Shown piece after piece: positions 55,956 to 64,000 of a stretch of 64,000 bases of DNA (position 1 is the stretch's first letter; each line of letters starts with the position of its first letter). This stretch comes from UBA8199 sp964507045 (GTDB taxonomy: Bacteria > Verrucomicrobiota > Verrucomicrobiia > Limisphaerales > UBA8199): assembly GCA_964507045.1 (NCBI GenBank), contig CAZDOO010000015.1, forward strand, positions 16,322-80,321, in the 5' to 3' direction. The notes under the pieces are model-generated. The model had not been told where the DNA came from. It saw only the letters and a list, made by a program, of their open reading frames with translations, and searched no databases. Position numbers and translations under genes: made by a program.

Positions 55956-57638
55956 ATGCCCCGCACTATCACATTAGATCCCGTCACCCGCATCGAAGGC
56001 CACTTGCGAATTGACGTCGAGGTGGATGCCGACCATGTCACTCGAGCCTGGTCCTCGGCCCAGATGTGGCGGGGGATCGAGGTAATCCTCAAGGGCCGCG
56101 AGCCGCAGGATGCCTGGAGCTACGCGCAACGCTTCTGCGGTGTCTGTACGACCGTCCATGCCATCAGCTCCATTCGCGCTGTCGAGCACGCGCTCAAGGT
56201 CGAAGTGCCGGTCAACGCCCAGCTCGTGCGCAACCTCATGATCGCGCAGCACTCCCTGCAGGATCACCTGGTCCATTTCTACCACCTCTCGGCGCTGGAC
56301 TGGGTGGACATCGTTTCCGCGCTCAAAGCCGACCCGGCCCGGACCGCCCAGCTTGCGCAGAGCCTTTCCGATTGGCCGGGCAACAGCGTGACCGAGTTCA
56401 AGGCGGTGCAGGACCGGCTCAAGGCGTTCGTGGATGGCGGCAAGCTGGGGATCTTCGCCTCGGGCTACTGGGGGCACCCGGCGATGAAGCTGCCGCCGGA
56501 AGCCAACCTCATGGCGGTGGCTCACTACCTCAAGGCGTTCGACTATCAGCGCAAGGCCGCTCAAACCGTCGCCATTCTTGGCGGCAAGAACCCGCATATC
56601 CAGAACCTTGTCGTCGGCGGCGTGGCGACGGCCATCAATCTCGAGAACCTCGCCACGCTCAACCTTGAGCGCCTCGCACTGATGCGCTGCCTCATGGAAG
56701 AGGCCCGCAACTTCGTCCAGCAGGTCTATTATCCCGACGTCCTCGCGATCGCCGCCGCTTACAGGGAATGGTTCGGCATTGGCGCCGGCGTCACCAACTA
56801 CCTGGCCGTCCCCGAATTCCCGCAGGATGCCCGGAACACGCGTTTCGGCCTGACCGGAGGCATTATCAGCAATGGCGACTTGCCGAACGTCCGCCCGGTC
56901 AAGGACCACCGGGACGACTATCTCATTAGCAACATCCAGGAGTCGGTCGCGCGCGCCTGGTATGAGGGCGGGGATTCCCTCCACCCGTGGAAAGGCGTCA
57001 CCGAGCCCCAATACACCGATTTCCAGGCCGACGCCAAGTACACCTGGTGCAAAGCGCCCCGCCTGGCCGGCCAGCCCGTCCAGGTCGGCCCGCTGGCGCA
57101 GATCCTCGTCAACTATGCCGCCGGCGACGCCCGCGTTCGCCGCCTTGTGGACGAAGCCAACACGAAGCTGGGTCTCACCTTCAAGGATTACCATTCCACC
57201 ATGGGCCGGGTGCTGGCGCGCGGCATGAGAGCTTGCCTCATGGCCGACCTGTCGCTGGAATTCCTCGACCAGCTTATCGCGAACCTCGCCGGCGGCGACA
57301 AAGCCTATGCCAACCACACCGAGATTCCCGACGGCGAGTTCCAGGGCGTCGGCTTCCACGAAGCCCCGCGCGGCAGCCTCTCGCACTGGATCGTGATCAA
57401 GCGCCGCAAGATTGATAACTATCAGGCCGTCGTTCCCACCACCTGGAACGCCTCGCCCCGCGACGAAAAGGGCGTCGCCGGCCCTTACGAAGCCTCGCTG
57501 GTCGGCAACCCCGTGGCGCAGGCCGACAAGCCGCTCGAAGTCCTGCGCACGGTCCACTCGTTTGATCCGTGCATCGCGTGTGCTGTCCACACCATTGATC
57601 CGGCCGGTGCGGAACTCACCCGGGTCAAGGTGGGATGA
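55956..57638 (+). CDS. hybC: Group 1 [NiFe] hydrogenase large subunit
   Basis: 560 residues. L1 ligand motif RFCGVCTTVH (C61, C64) and L2 motif DPCIACAVH (C539, C542). After the conserved His545 there is a 15-residue tail, TIDPAGAELTRVKVG, to be cut off by the specific endopeptidase after Ni insertion. Length and motifs match Hyb/Hyd-2-type uptake enzymes (group 1c), which oxidise H2 at the periplasmic side and reduce quinones. Overlaps the protease gene by ATGA. Confidence 0.95.
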   Translation: MPRTITLDPVTRIEGHLRIDVEVDADHVTRAWSSAQMWRGIEVILKGREPQDAWSYAQRFCGVCTTVHAISSIRAVEHALKVEVPVNAQLVRNLMIAQHSLQDHLVHFYHLSALDWVDIVSALKADPARTAQLAQSLSDWPGNSVTEFKAVQDRLKAFVDGGKLGIFASGYWGHPAMKLPPEANLMAVAHYLKAFDYQRKAAQTVAILGGKNPHIQNLVVGGVATAINLENLATLNLERLALMRCLMEEARNFVQQVYYPDVLAIAAAYREWFGIGAGVTNYLAVPEFPQDARNTRFGLTGGIISNGDLPNVRPVKDHRDDYLISNIQESVARAWYEGGDSLHPWKGVTEPQYTDFQADAKYTWCKAPRLAGQPVQVGPLAQILVNYAAGDARVRRLVDEANTKLGLTFKDYHSTMGRVLARGMRACLMADLSLEFLDQLIANLAGGDKAYANHTEIPDGEFQGVGFHEAPRGSLSHWIVIKRRKIDNYQAVVPTTWNASPRDEKGVAGPYEASLVGNPVAQADKPLEVLRTVHSFDPCIACAVHTIDPAGAELTRVKVG

Positions 57639-58147
57639 AGACCCTGATCCTGGGCGCCGGCAACTTGCTCCTCTCGGACGAAGGCTTCGGCGTCCATTTC
57701 ATCCGCCACCTGCAAGCGCACTATGCGCTGCCCGCCGACGTGGAGGTGTTCGACGCCGGCACCTTGGGGCTCATGGCCGGGCACAAGCTGGAAGAAGCCG
57801 ACCGCGTTTATATCATTGATGTCATCGCCACGCCCGGCGAACCCGGCACGTGCATCCGCTACAGCAAGGACGACTTCATGCTGAAGCGCATCCCGCTGAA
57901 GCTTTCTCCCCACCAGGTGGGTGTGCAGGAAATGCTGCTGGTCAGCTCGCTGCGCGGCCGGTGCCCCGCGGAGGTCTTCCTGCTTGGAATCATCCCTTGT
58001 TCCCTGGAACCGGGAACCGAACTCTCGCCCCTGCTCCAGCAGCGGCTGCCTGAAATAGCCAGGCAACTGGTAGCGGAATTGGCTGCCTCCGGACCTGGGC
58101 AAACGCTTCCGGCCGGGCCTGAGAATACCGGGCGGATTGAGTCTTAG
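57635..58147 (+). CDS. hybD: Hydrogenase maturation protease
   Basis: 170 residues. HybD/HyaD-type endopeptidase that removes the C-terminal tail of the large subunit, using Ni as a recognition element. Metal-binding residues: Glu in LLSDEGFGVH, Asp in VFDAGTLG and His in KLSPHQVGVQE. The C terminus is Pro/Gly-rich. It is coupled to hybC, its substrate. No hypABCDEF genes are in the window. Confidence 0.93.
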   Translation: MKTLILGAGNLLLSDEGFGVHFIRHLQAHYALPADVEVFDAGTLGLMAGHKLEEADRVYIIDVIATPGEPGTCIRYSKDDFMLKRIPLKLSPHQVGVQEMLLVSSLRGRCPAEVFLLGIIPCSLEPGTELSPLLQQRLPEIARQLVAELAASGPGQTLPAGPENTGRIES

Positions 58148-60366
58148 AGCGCGGCGTCGCACTCGGCGACTTTCCTGGCGTAGAAGGCTTCTGTGAGCAG
58201 CCCTTCCTCGAAGAGCAGTCTTAAATCCCGCAAGCGGCCGGCAATCTGTTGCTTGGTGAACTTGGGTTTGCCGGGGACGGAATTGGTGGCCGACGCGACG
58301 GCATTGGTGTCGGGCGCCGGGGGGGTATGCGGGGGTGCGATGCGCTTGGGCTTGGGCGGGGCGGTCGGGTCATAGACCAGCGCCAGCAGTTGCGAGGCTG
58401 GAACCAGGTGGCGCCACAGAAACGCCTGCATCCGGTCCTCCGCCGGCACAGCGTCATGCGCGACCTGCCGTTCCCCGATCCTGGCGCTGCCCGCAACGGT
58501 GAGGCTGACCGGCTCCGGCGTTTCGAGCAGCGTGGTCTTGATTGTCAGCCGCACCACTTCCTGCGTGCCGGTCAGGGAGACCGGGTTGGCGGTAAAACCC
58601 GGCGGCGGGTCCTTCAGCGTTACCTTGATCGGGCCGGTGAAGCCATCCTTGCGGATGGCATACACGCTGATCGTGCTGGAGGATTTGCTGCGCAGGCCGA
58701 TGCTGGAAGGCGCGACGCGCAGAGCAAAATCAGGCTGGGCCGCGCTGACGCGCAGCCGGTAGGCGTATTCCATGCCGGCGTTGCGGGCGGTGTCGCCCAG
58801 GTGAACGTAGTAAGCGCCGTCGGCGGGCAGCTTGGCCAGGAGGTAGGAGTCCGCATGGTGCGTGTTGACGCCGGAGCCGAGGTCCTCGCGGTCATCGTTC
58901 CAGGCCAGCAGCTTGCCGGTGGCGTCCGTGAGCTTGAGCACGGAGTCCAGCGGGGAATCGAGCCGGCGCGCAAAGACTTCCGCGGCAATCGTTTGCCCGG
59001 CTTGGCCGTTGAACTTGAACACGTCCCAGTCGCCCGTTCCGTCCATGCGGCCGTTGACGATGATGGGCAGGGAGACGCGCTGCGCCTGTTTCAGGGTGTG
59101 GTTGGGTTCGGTCTCGAGGCAGTCCGGCAGCGTGTCCAAGGCAAAGGGCACGCGGTTGGAGACGAGCTTCTGTTGGCGAGCGGCCAGTAGTTGGATGCCC
59201 GGGGCGGTATTGGTCGGCGGGGGTGCCAGCTCCGCCGAGGCCAGGTTCCAGCCTTTGGCTCGGATGCTCGCCCGCGCGCCCGCCTGCGCCCCCAGGGGAA
59301 AGATGCTGGTGATGAATGGCAGTTCGCCAATGCTGATGCGATAGACGAAGTCTTCCCGCCCCCGGTAGATGCTGTCGTAGATGCTGAGCACGTATTCGCC
59401 GTCCTTGGGAATCCCGCAGAGGATGGTGGGGTCGGGCTTGAACCGGTAGTCGTCGTCATAAGCGACCTCCTTGCCGTTTGCGTCGTGCAGCACCAGCACC
59501 GGCTGGAACCAGCCGGGGACCGCATCGGCGATGTAGGGGACGAGTTGCCGCGCCCGGGTGGTGATGACCAATCGCTGGCCCTGGCGGGCGGCGAAACGAT
59601 ACCGGTTGACCTCGCCGGAGGCGACCTGGCCGTTCAGGACGCAGGGCAGGGTGATCTTGTTTTCGACCTCCTCCGCCGGTCTTTGGCGCAGGGCCAGCGC
59701 CTCCTTGCCCAATACCTGGTAGCTGCTGGTGAGCATGGGTTTGCGGCTGAACTCGGGCAGTTGGCCGACGTGAAAGACCATCGGGTTGGACACCCCTTGC
59801 GGGGTTCGGATTCTCAGCTCCCGCTGGCCGGGCTCGGCGTCGGGAGCGATGGCGACTTCGAGGAAGACCAGGCCGGCCAGGGCGGCACTGGCGGGCCGGT
59901 TGCAGTATTCGGCAATCCGCTTCCCGATTTGGTCTGCCAGCGCGCGGGCCGGCTCGTCCGGCCCCGCCGCGGCCGCCTGCTTTCCCGGAGTTGCGTCGGA
60001 AGCCATCATGGTGGTCTCGGCGGCCATCATGGGAGCCTCGGAGCCCATCATCGTGGCGGCAGCGCCCAGCTTGGCTTGCTTAAGATCCTTCAGTTGCTCG
60101 TTCAACAGCGTGATCTCCTGGGGGCCGATTCGCCGGTAATAATTGACAACCCTGGCGGACACGCCGGCGCCGGTGACCAGCACCTCGCTGACGCCGTCCA
60201 CACCCTGACCGCCGAGCTTGACCGGGAAGGTCGCGCCCTGCTGCCCGCCCGCGGGATAGACATAGCCGATGTAAGGCCGCGTCTGCGCCTGCGCTGAAAG
60301 GGTGGCGGCCAGCACCACGGCCAGGCCCAGGCCGGATATCCTCGCTCGAATTGGAATTGGCTGCAT
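58144..60366 (-). CDS. Secreted PPC-domain protein with C-terminal SHOCT-like segment
   Basis: 740 residues. Signal peptide 1-28. Several beta-sandwich modules: a propeptide/IPT-like N-terminal part, a PPC-like domain (VNRYRFAARQGQRLVITTRA, DDDYRFKPDPTI) and a second one (DWDVFKFNGQAGQTIAAEVFA). Near residue 105 there is a Met-rich stretch, TMMGSEAPMMAAETTMMAS. The last ~30 residues (RLRDLRLLFEEGLLTEAFYARK) resemble a SHOCT segment. Typical of large exported proteins in Planctomycetes/Verrucomicrobia, often with DUF1501/DUF1549 genes as here; probable role in polysaccharide handling. Convergent with and overlapping hybD by four bases. Confidence 0.7.
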   Translation of the reverse strand: MQPIPIRARISGLGLAVVLAATLSAQAQTRPYIGYVYPAGGQQGATFPVKLGGQGVDGVSEVLVTGAGVSARVVNYYRRIGPQEITLLNEQLKDLKQAKLGAAATMMGSEAPMMAAETTMMASDATPGKQAAAAGPDEPARALADQIGKRIAEYCNRPASAALAGLVFLEVAIAPDAEPGQRELRIRTPQGVSNPMVFHVGQLPEFSRKPMLTSSYQVLGKEALALRQRPAEEVENKITLPCVLNGQVASGEVNRYRFAARQGQRLVITTRARQLVPYIADAVPGWFQPVLVLHDANGKEVAYDDDYRFKPDPTILCGIPKDGEYVLSIYDSIYRGREDFVYRISIGELPFITSIFPLGAQAGARASIRAKGWNLASAELAPPPTNTAPGIQLLAARQQKLVSNRVPFALDTLPDCLETEPNHTLKQAQRVSLPIIVNGRMDGTGDWDVFKFNGQAGQTIAAEVFARRLDSPLDSVLKLTDATGKLLAWNDDREDLGSGVNTHHADSYLLAKLPADGAYYVHLGDTARNAGMEYAYRLRVSAAQPDFALRVAPSSIGLRSKSSSTISVYAIRKDGFTGPIKVTLKDPPPGFTANPVSLTGTQEVVRLTIKTTLLETPEPVSLTVAGSARIGERQVAHDAVPAEDRMQAFLWRHLVPASQLLALVYDPTAPPKPKRIAPPHTPPAPDTNAVASATNSVPGKPKFTKQQIAGRLRDLRLLFEEGLLTEAFYARKVAECDAAL

Positions 60367-60382
60367 GATCCGTGAAGGATGG

Positions 60383-61828
60383 TTACATGATCTCGGTCAA
60401 GAGCCCGCCGGACTTCACGCCTTCAGCCGCCAACGGCAGCACATGGGCTTCCTGGCCCATGGGATGAGGCAGCCTGGCGCTGGCGTCAATGCCGCCCAGC
60501 TTGTAGATGCTGCCCAGCAAATCCGCCGGGTAAACCGGGCGCTCCTTGACCTCCGCGGCCTTGGCATCGGAAGACCCCACCACCTGGCCGCCTCGGAACC
60601 CGCCGCCCGCCACCAGGACCGTGAAGACGTTGCCATAGTGGTTGCGTCCGCCGTTCCACGGCGGCTGCCAGTCAATCTTGGGCGTGCGGCCAAACTCGCC
60701 GGAGCACCAGACCAGGGTGCTGTCCAGCAAGCCGCGATCTTTGAGGTCCGCCAGCAGCGTGGCCAGGCCCTGGTCCAGTTGCGGGCATTGCCGGCCCATG
60801 GTCTGGAAGTGGTCTTTGTGCGTGTCCCAGCCGCCGGGATAATTGATGACGATGTAGGGCACGCCCGCTTCCACCATGCGGCGGGCGGCCAGGCAGTCCT
60901 GGCCGAACGTGTGCCGGCCATAGCGGTCGCGCAATTCCGGCTTCTCCCGCGACAGGTCGAATACGGCGCGGCCCTCGCCCAGGATCAGGTCGTATGCCTG
61001 TTTCCGGGCCGCTTCCGAAGCCGCCAGTTGCGGGTTCGAGGACATCGCGCCGCCCATCGTGTTGAGCTGCTGCAGCAAGTCGCGTCGGCTCTTCTGCCGG
61101 TCGTCGGAGATGCCGCGGGCGACCACTCCTTCCACCTCGAAGCGGTTGGCATTGGGATCGCCGCCCGTGGCGAAGGGTTTGAACCGCGGCCCGAGGAAGC
61201 CTTCCTCGGAGAAGCGCCCCTGGGGCTGCGTCAGCACCACGTAGGGTGGAATCAGCCCCTTGTAATTCTTGCTCCTGAAATAAGCGAACACCGCCCCGAC
61301 GCTCGGATAGGCCAGCCGCGCTCCGGGCGCGTGCGAGGTCTGCATCAGGTAAGCCGCCGTCTCGTGCCCGTTGTTGCGATGCGTCATGCTGCGGATGAGG
61401 GAATACTTGTCCGCCTGCTTGGCCAGCTTAGGGAACCACTCGCTCACCTGGATGCCCTCGACATTGGTGGGCAGGAAGTTCTTCATCTGGCCGTTGTAGT
61501 CGTAGCCGGCATCCGGTTTGGGGTCCCAGGTGTCGTTGTGCGACATGCCGCCCCACAGGAAGATCTGGATGACGGACTTGGCCTTGAAAGCGTCCGGCCT
61601 GGCGGCGGCGGCGTTGGCGGGCGGGGCAGCGCCGGCCCCCAATACCCGGCTGTGGTCGAGCAACAACCCGGCGAGCCCGAAGACGCCGACGCGCAACACC
61701 TCGCGCCGGGACATGGGCAAACTCAGGCTCATGCCGCAGCCGCCGACGTCAGTCAGCGCCGATTTCATTGACGCAGGAGAGGCGCGCCGACTGGCGTCAG
61801 CGGCTGCGATTTCACTTGCAAGGCTCAT
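60383..61828 (-). CDS. DUF1501 family Tat-exported protein
   Basis: 481 residues. DUF1501 is an alkaline-phosphatase-superfamily-like domain abundant in Planctomycetes and Verrucomicrobia. A Tat motif SRREVLRVGVFGLAG lies at residues ~39-55; translation may start at an internal ATG closer to it. Family blocks: IFLWGGMSHNDTWDPKPDAG, HRNNGHETAAYLMQ, VINYPGGWDTHKDHF and VWCSGEFGRTPKID. The function is not known; it usually pairs with the DUF1549/DUF1553 protein, which lies 28 bases upstream. Confidence 0.87.
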   Translation of the reverse strand: MSLASEIAAADASRRASPASMKSALTDVGGCGMSLSLPMSRREVLRVGVFGLAGLLLDHSRVLGAGAAPPANAAAARPDAFKAKSVIQIFLWGGMSHNDTWDPKPDAGYDYNGQMKNFLPTNVEGIQVSEWFPKLAKQADKYSLIRSMTHRNNGHETAAYLMQTSHAPGARLAYPSVGAVFAYFRSKNYKGLIPPYVVLTQPQGRFSEEGFLGPRFKPFATGGDPNANRFEVEGVVARGISDDRQKSRRDLLQQLNTMGGAMSSNPQLAASEAARKQAYDLILGEGRAVFDLSREKPELRDRYGRHTFGQDCLAARRMVEAGVPYIVINYPGGWDTHKDHFQTMGRQCPQLDQGLATLLADLKDRGLLDSTLVWCSGEFGRTPKIDWQPPWNGGRNHYGNVFTVLVAGGGFRGGQVVGSSDAKAAEVKERPVYPADLLGSIYKLGGIDASARLPHPMGQEAHVLPLAAEGVKSGGLLTEIM

Positions 61829-61856
61829 AGTTCTGCTTTGCTTTCGCTCGACGCTG

Positions 61857-63488
61857 CTAATGGCGATACAGGAATTCCGGGCTGTTGATCAAGGCCCACG
61901 TAATGTCCACCCAGTCCTCGCGCCGTTTCCCCGCCTTCGGCCGGGTGGTTTTGCAGTAGGCCTCCACCGCCTTAAGCTCGTCCGGCGTCGGGAAGCGCGA
62001 AAGAATGGTCAGGTAAAGATCTTCTGTAATCTGGGGGGGCTTGCGGCCGGAGTCGAAGATGGCCTTCAGCTTCGGGCCCTGCTCCAGCTTGCGCTGGATA
62101 TGGCTGGAATTGAGCAGGTGGAGCCATTGCGCGGAGAGCATTCTGTTGATGCGCTCGTTCTCCATGCCGGTCGCCCGCGCCGAGCGTCCGAACAGCGCCA
62201 GGAACGGGCTCGTAATGCTGCCATCGGCCACCTCCACCGCGGGCTGGTCCGCCGGGATGTAGGTGAACGGCTCCGGGATGGCGCTGGTGTAGAGGTCCGA
62301 GGAGCCGGTGATCTGGTTGATCGCGTCAATCAGCACCTCCGCTTCCAGCCGGCGCAGCACATAGCTGCCCTGGTTCGCCTCCGCCTTCGCCACGTCGGCT
62401 TGGGGCACGGAGGAGAACTGGTAGGCCTGGGAGTTGAGTATCAGCCGGTAGAGGTGTTTCAGGTCGTAGTTGCTGGCGACCAGCTCCTTCTCCAGGTACG
62501 CCAGCAGGGCGGGGTTGGCGGGCGGGTTGCCCGGGCGGATGTCATCCGGCTCGTGGATGATGCCGCGCCCCAGCAGCCAGGCCCAAACGCGGTTCGCGAT
62601 GTTGCGCGTGAACCAGGGATTCTTCGGCGTGATCAGCCACTCGGCAAAGACCTCCCGCGGGTCGCGGTCCGGGGGCAGCGTGATCCGGGTTCCGTTGGGG
62701 AAGGTGGCGGTCTGCGGCGCGGTGTTTGTCGGCGGCGCCGTGCCGGCGTCGGCCACGCCGTTGGTCGCCTGGGCGCAGGTGTTCAGCGGGTCCCAGAAGA
62801 CAACCTCTTCCTTCCACTCGCGCGTGGGCTTGTAGCCGATCTGTGAGAAGAAGGCCGCCATGCCCGCCAACTGGTTGGTCGGCCACGCCTCCGCCCGCGT
62901 TCCCATGAACGTCAGGGCCACGGTGGATGCGATGCCTTCCGGCGTGCGGTTCTGGATCGCGCGGTAGAAGTTAACGGGGCCGACCCGGAAATTGCTGCCG
63001 CTGGCGGTGAGCAGCTCGCGCGCGAACTGGTCGTAGGGCTTGTTCCCCGCGATGGCCGCCCGGACCCAGCGGTGATAGGCTTGCGCCGCATTGGGCCAAA
63101 GGTTGACGGGGAACTCGGCCTTGATCCGCAGAATGTCGCCCCATTTCATCGCCCAGTAATCCGCGAACTCATCGCGCTCCAGCAACCGGTCAATCAAGCG
63201 GCGGCGCTTGTTCTGCTTCGGGTCGGGATCTTGAATGAACTCCCGGGCCTCCTTCGGGGTCGGCAGCTTGCCGATGACATCCAGGTAGGCGCGCCGGACG
63301 AATACGGCATCCGAACAGAGGGCGGGCCGGAGGCCCAGCTCCGACAACCGGGCCAGGACGAGCTTGTCAATCTGGCCCGCCGGCGCCACGGCAACCGGGC
63401 TTTCATAGATACCCGGCCCCGTTTCCAGGGCTGCGGCGCCGGCTGCCACCGTCAGCACCGCCAACACTGCGGTTAACGCTTTTCTCAT
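61857..63488 (-). CDS. DUF1549/DUF1553 domain-containing secreted protein
   Basis: 543 residues. Signal peptide 1-20. The N-terminal part is DUF1549 (RLSELGLRPALCSDAVFVRRA, YLDVIGKLPTPKEAREFI, RDEFADYWAMKWGDILRIK); the C-terminal part is DUF1553 (NPWFTRNIANRVWAWLLGRG, VASNYDLKHLYRLILNSQAYQ, LEAEVLIDAINQITGS). No N-terminal cytochrome domain (PSCyt1) is present. Forms an operon with the DUF1501 gene, a common planctomycete-verrucomicrobial pair. Confidence 0.88.
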   Translation of the reverse strand: MRKALTAVLAVLTVAAGAAALETGPGIYESPVAVAPAGQIDKLVLARLSELGLRPALCSDAVFVRRAYLDVIGKLPTPKEAREFIQDPDPKQNKRRRLIDRLLERDEFADYWAMKWGDILRIKAEFPVNLWPNAAQAYHRWVRAAIAGNKPYDQFARELLTASGSNFRVGPVNFYRAIQNRTPEGIASTVALTFMGTRAEAWPTNQLAGMAAFFSQIGYKPTREWKEEVVFWDPLNTCAQATNGVADAGTAPPTNTAPQTATFPNGTRITLPPDRDPREVFAEWLITPKNPWFTRNIANRVWAWLLGRGIIHEPDDIRPGNPPANPALLAYLEKELVASNYDLKHLYRLILNSQAYQFSSVPQADVAKAEANQGSYVLRRLEAEVLIDAINQITGSSDLYTSAIPEPFTYIPADQPAVEVADGSITSPFLALFGRSARATGMENERINRMLSAQWLHLLNSSHIQRKLEQGPKLKAIFDSGRKPPQITEDLYLTILSRFPTPDELKAVEAYCKTTRPKAGKRREDWVDITWALINSPEFLYRH

Positions 63489-63610
63489 CTTCGCTTCACA
63501 TCTGCATATGCGAGACCTTTACACGCTAACGCTTTCCGGTTCATCCGACAAGTTTGCGTGTGAGTTGCCCCCTACGCACCCTTCTTGCCGGCCATTCCAG
63601 CCCATCCCCG

Positions 63611-64000
63611 CCTTCCAGCGGCCGGGGCCGGCTTGGTTGCGGCGGACAGGCATGCCCCCCACCGTCCCCATCCCTCACCCCACCGTCTACACACCGTCTA
63701 CTCACCGTAGTACCTCTGCAAACTTTGCAGAGGTACTACGGTGAGTAGACGGTGAGTAGACGGTGTGTAGACGGTGTGTAGACGGTGTGTAGACGGTGTG
63801 TAGACGGTGCGGAGAGCCGGGAGCGAGCCGGAGGTGGCGGCTGGAGCCTGGCTGGGCTCGGTTTCGCCAACAGGGGGCTTCGCCTGGGTTGATCAGGGCC
63901 ATTTCCGGGCATTTTCGGCCTCCGGCAGCCGCGCCGGTCATTCACCCTTGAAGCCGCAGTTGAACAGGGAAGACACGAAGACGCGAAGGCCGGAAACAGG
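63611..64000. repeat. Dispersed hairpin repeat, copy C (runs off window)
   Basis: Homologous to copy B over its whole length and continuing past the window edge. The palindrome core CTCTGCAAAC-TTTGCAGAG is centred near 63723. The right arm holds six and a half 11-base units (two ACGGTGAGTAG then four ACGGTGTGTAG), while the left arm has about two, so it has expanded on one side. The right flank with GGCATTTTCGG-type and CGAAGACGCGAAGG sequence is nearly identical to copy B. Confidence 0.87.

Noticed and set aside
55974..57590. Long open frame (538 codons) antisense to hybC
   Set aside because: It is a high-GC shadow frame with no recognisable domain; the plus-strand gene has all hydrogenase motifs.
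63728..63805. Short direct repeats that could suggest a CRISPR array
   Set aside because: Units are 11 bases with no spacers and form one arm of a palindrome; no cas gene is present.

Overview
The window is high-GC chromosomal DNA, most likely from an anaerobic or microaerobic Verrucomicrobiota (Limisphaerales/Pedosphaera-like) bacterium or a close relative in the PVC superphylum. Support for this: paired DUF1549/DUF1553 and DUF1501 secreted proteins, a prepilin-type protein with an H-X9-DG-like tail, a formylglycine sulfatase, a YncE/phosphoesterase fusion, many Tat signals, and an unusual load of short dispersed palindromic repeats. The assignment is inferred from gene content; no rRNA or tRNA gene is visible.

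Layout. 1-5.4 kb: end of a DEAD-box helicase, an L7Ae-like small protein, an Uup-type ABC-F ATPase, an RluA-type pseudouridine synthase, a dolichol-phosphate-mannose-synthase-like glycosyltransferase and a Bcp peroxiredoxin. 5.6-9.3 kb: two small membrane proteins, one internally duplicated, and a large surface lipoprotein. 9.8-14.1 kb: luxE-MFS-luxC-queD without luciferase genes. 14.1-22.2 kb, minus strand: a prepilin-like protein, a HAD / DHS-like / PfkB operon, a carbamoyltransferase plus radical-SAM pair, and two PH-domain membrane proteins. 22.3-26.2 kb: a sialidase-like/hydrolase fusion and a sulfatase. 26.2-37.6 kb, minus strand: the arginine genes argC-argJ-(unknown)-argB ... argD-argF behind rplM-rpsI. 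The arginine run is interrupted at 28.7-32.2 kb by repeats and a small chromosomal integron: a truncated IntI-like integrase, an attI-like core and four cassettes with attC sites. 37.7-39.3 kb: lspA and rluD. 39.4-42.2 kb: a two-subunit 2-oxoacid:ferredoxin oxidoreductase.

The most striking block is 44.9-58.1 kb. A sigma54-dependent activator is transcribed divergently from an operon of eleven hydrogenase structural genes plus a maturation protease. The intergenic region holds a 26-bp imperfect palindrome and a good -24/-12 promoter. The operon encodes a six-subunit Ech-like group 4 [NiFe] hydrogenase followed by a Hyb-type group 1 uptake hydrogenase and its protease. The Ech small subunit is fused in frame to a GNAT acetyltransferase domain. 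A plausible reading is that KorAB reduces ferredoxin, the Ech complex evolves H2 while pumping ions, and the Hyb enzyme recaptures H2 into the quinone pool.

The window ends with secreted PPC, DUF1501 and DUF1549/DUF1553 proteins and a third copy of a dispersed hairpin repeat, also present at 9.5 kb and 28.8 kb. The two arms of each copy match each other better than they match other copies, which suggests the arms are homogenised within each copy.
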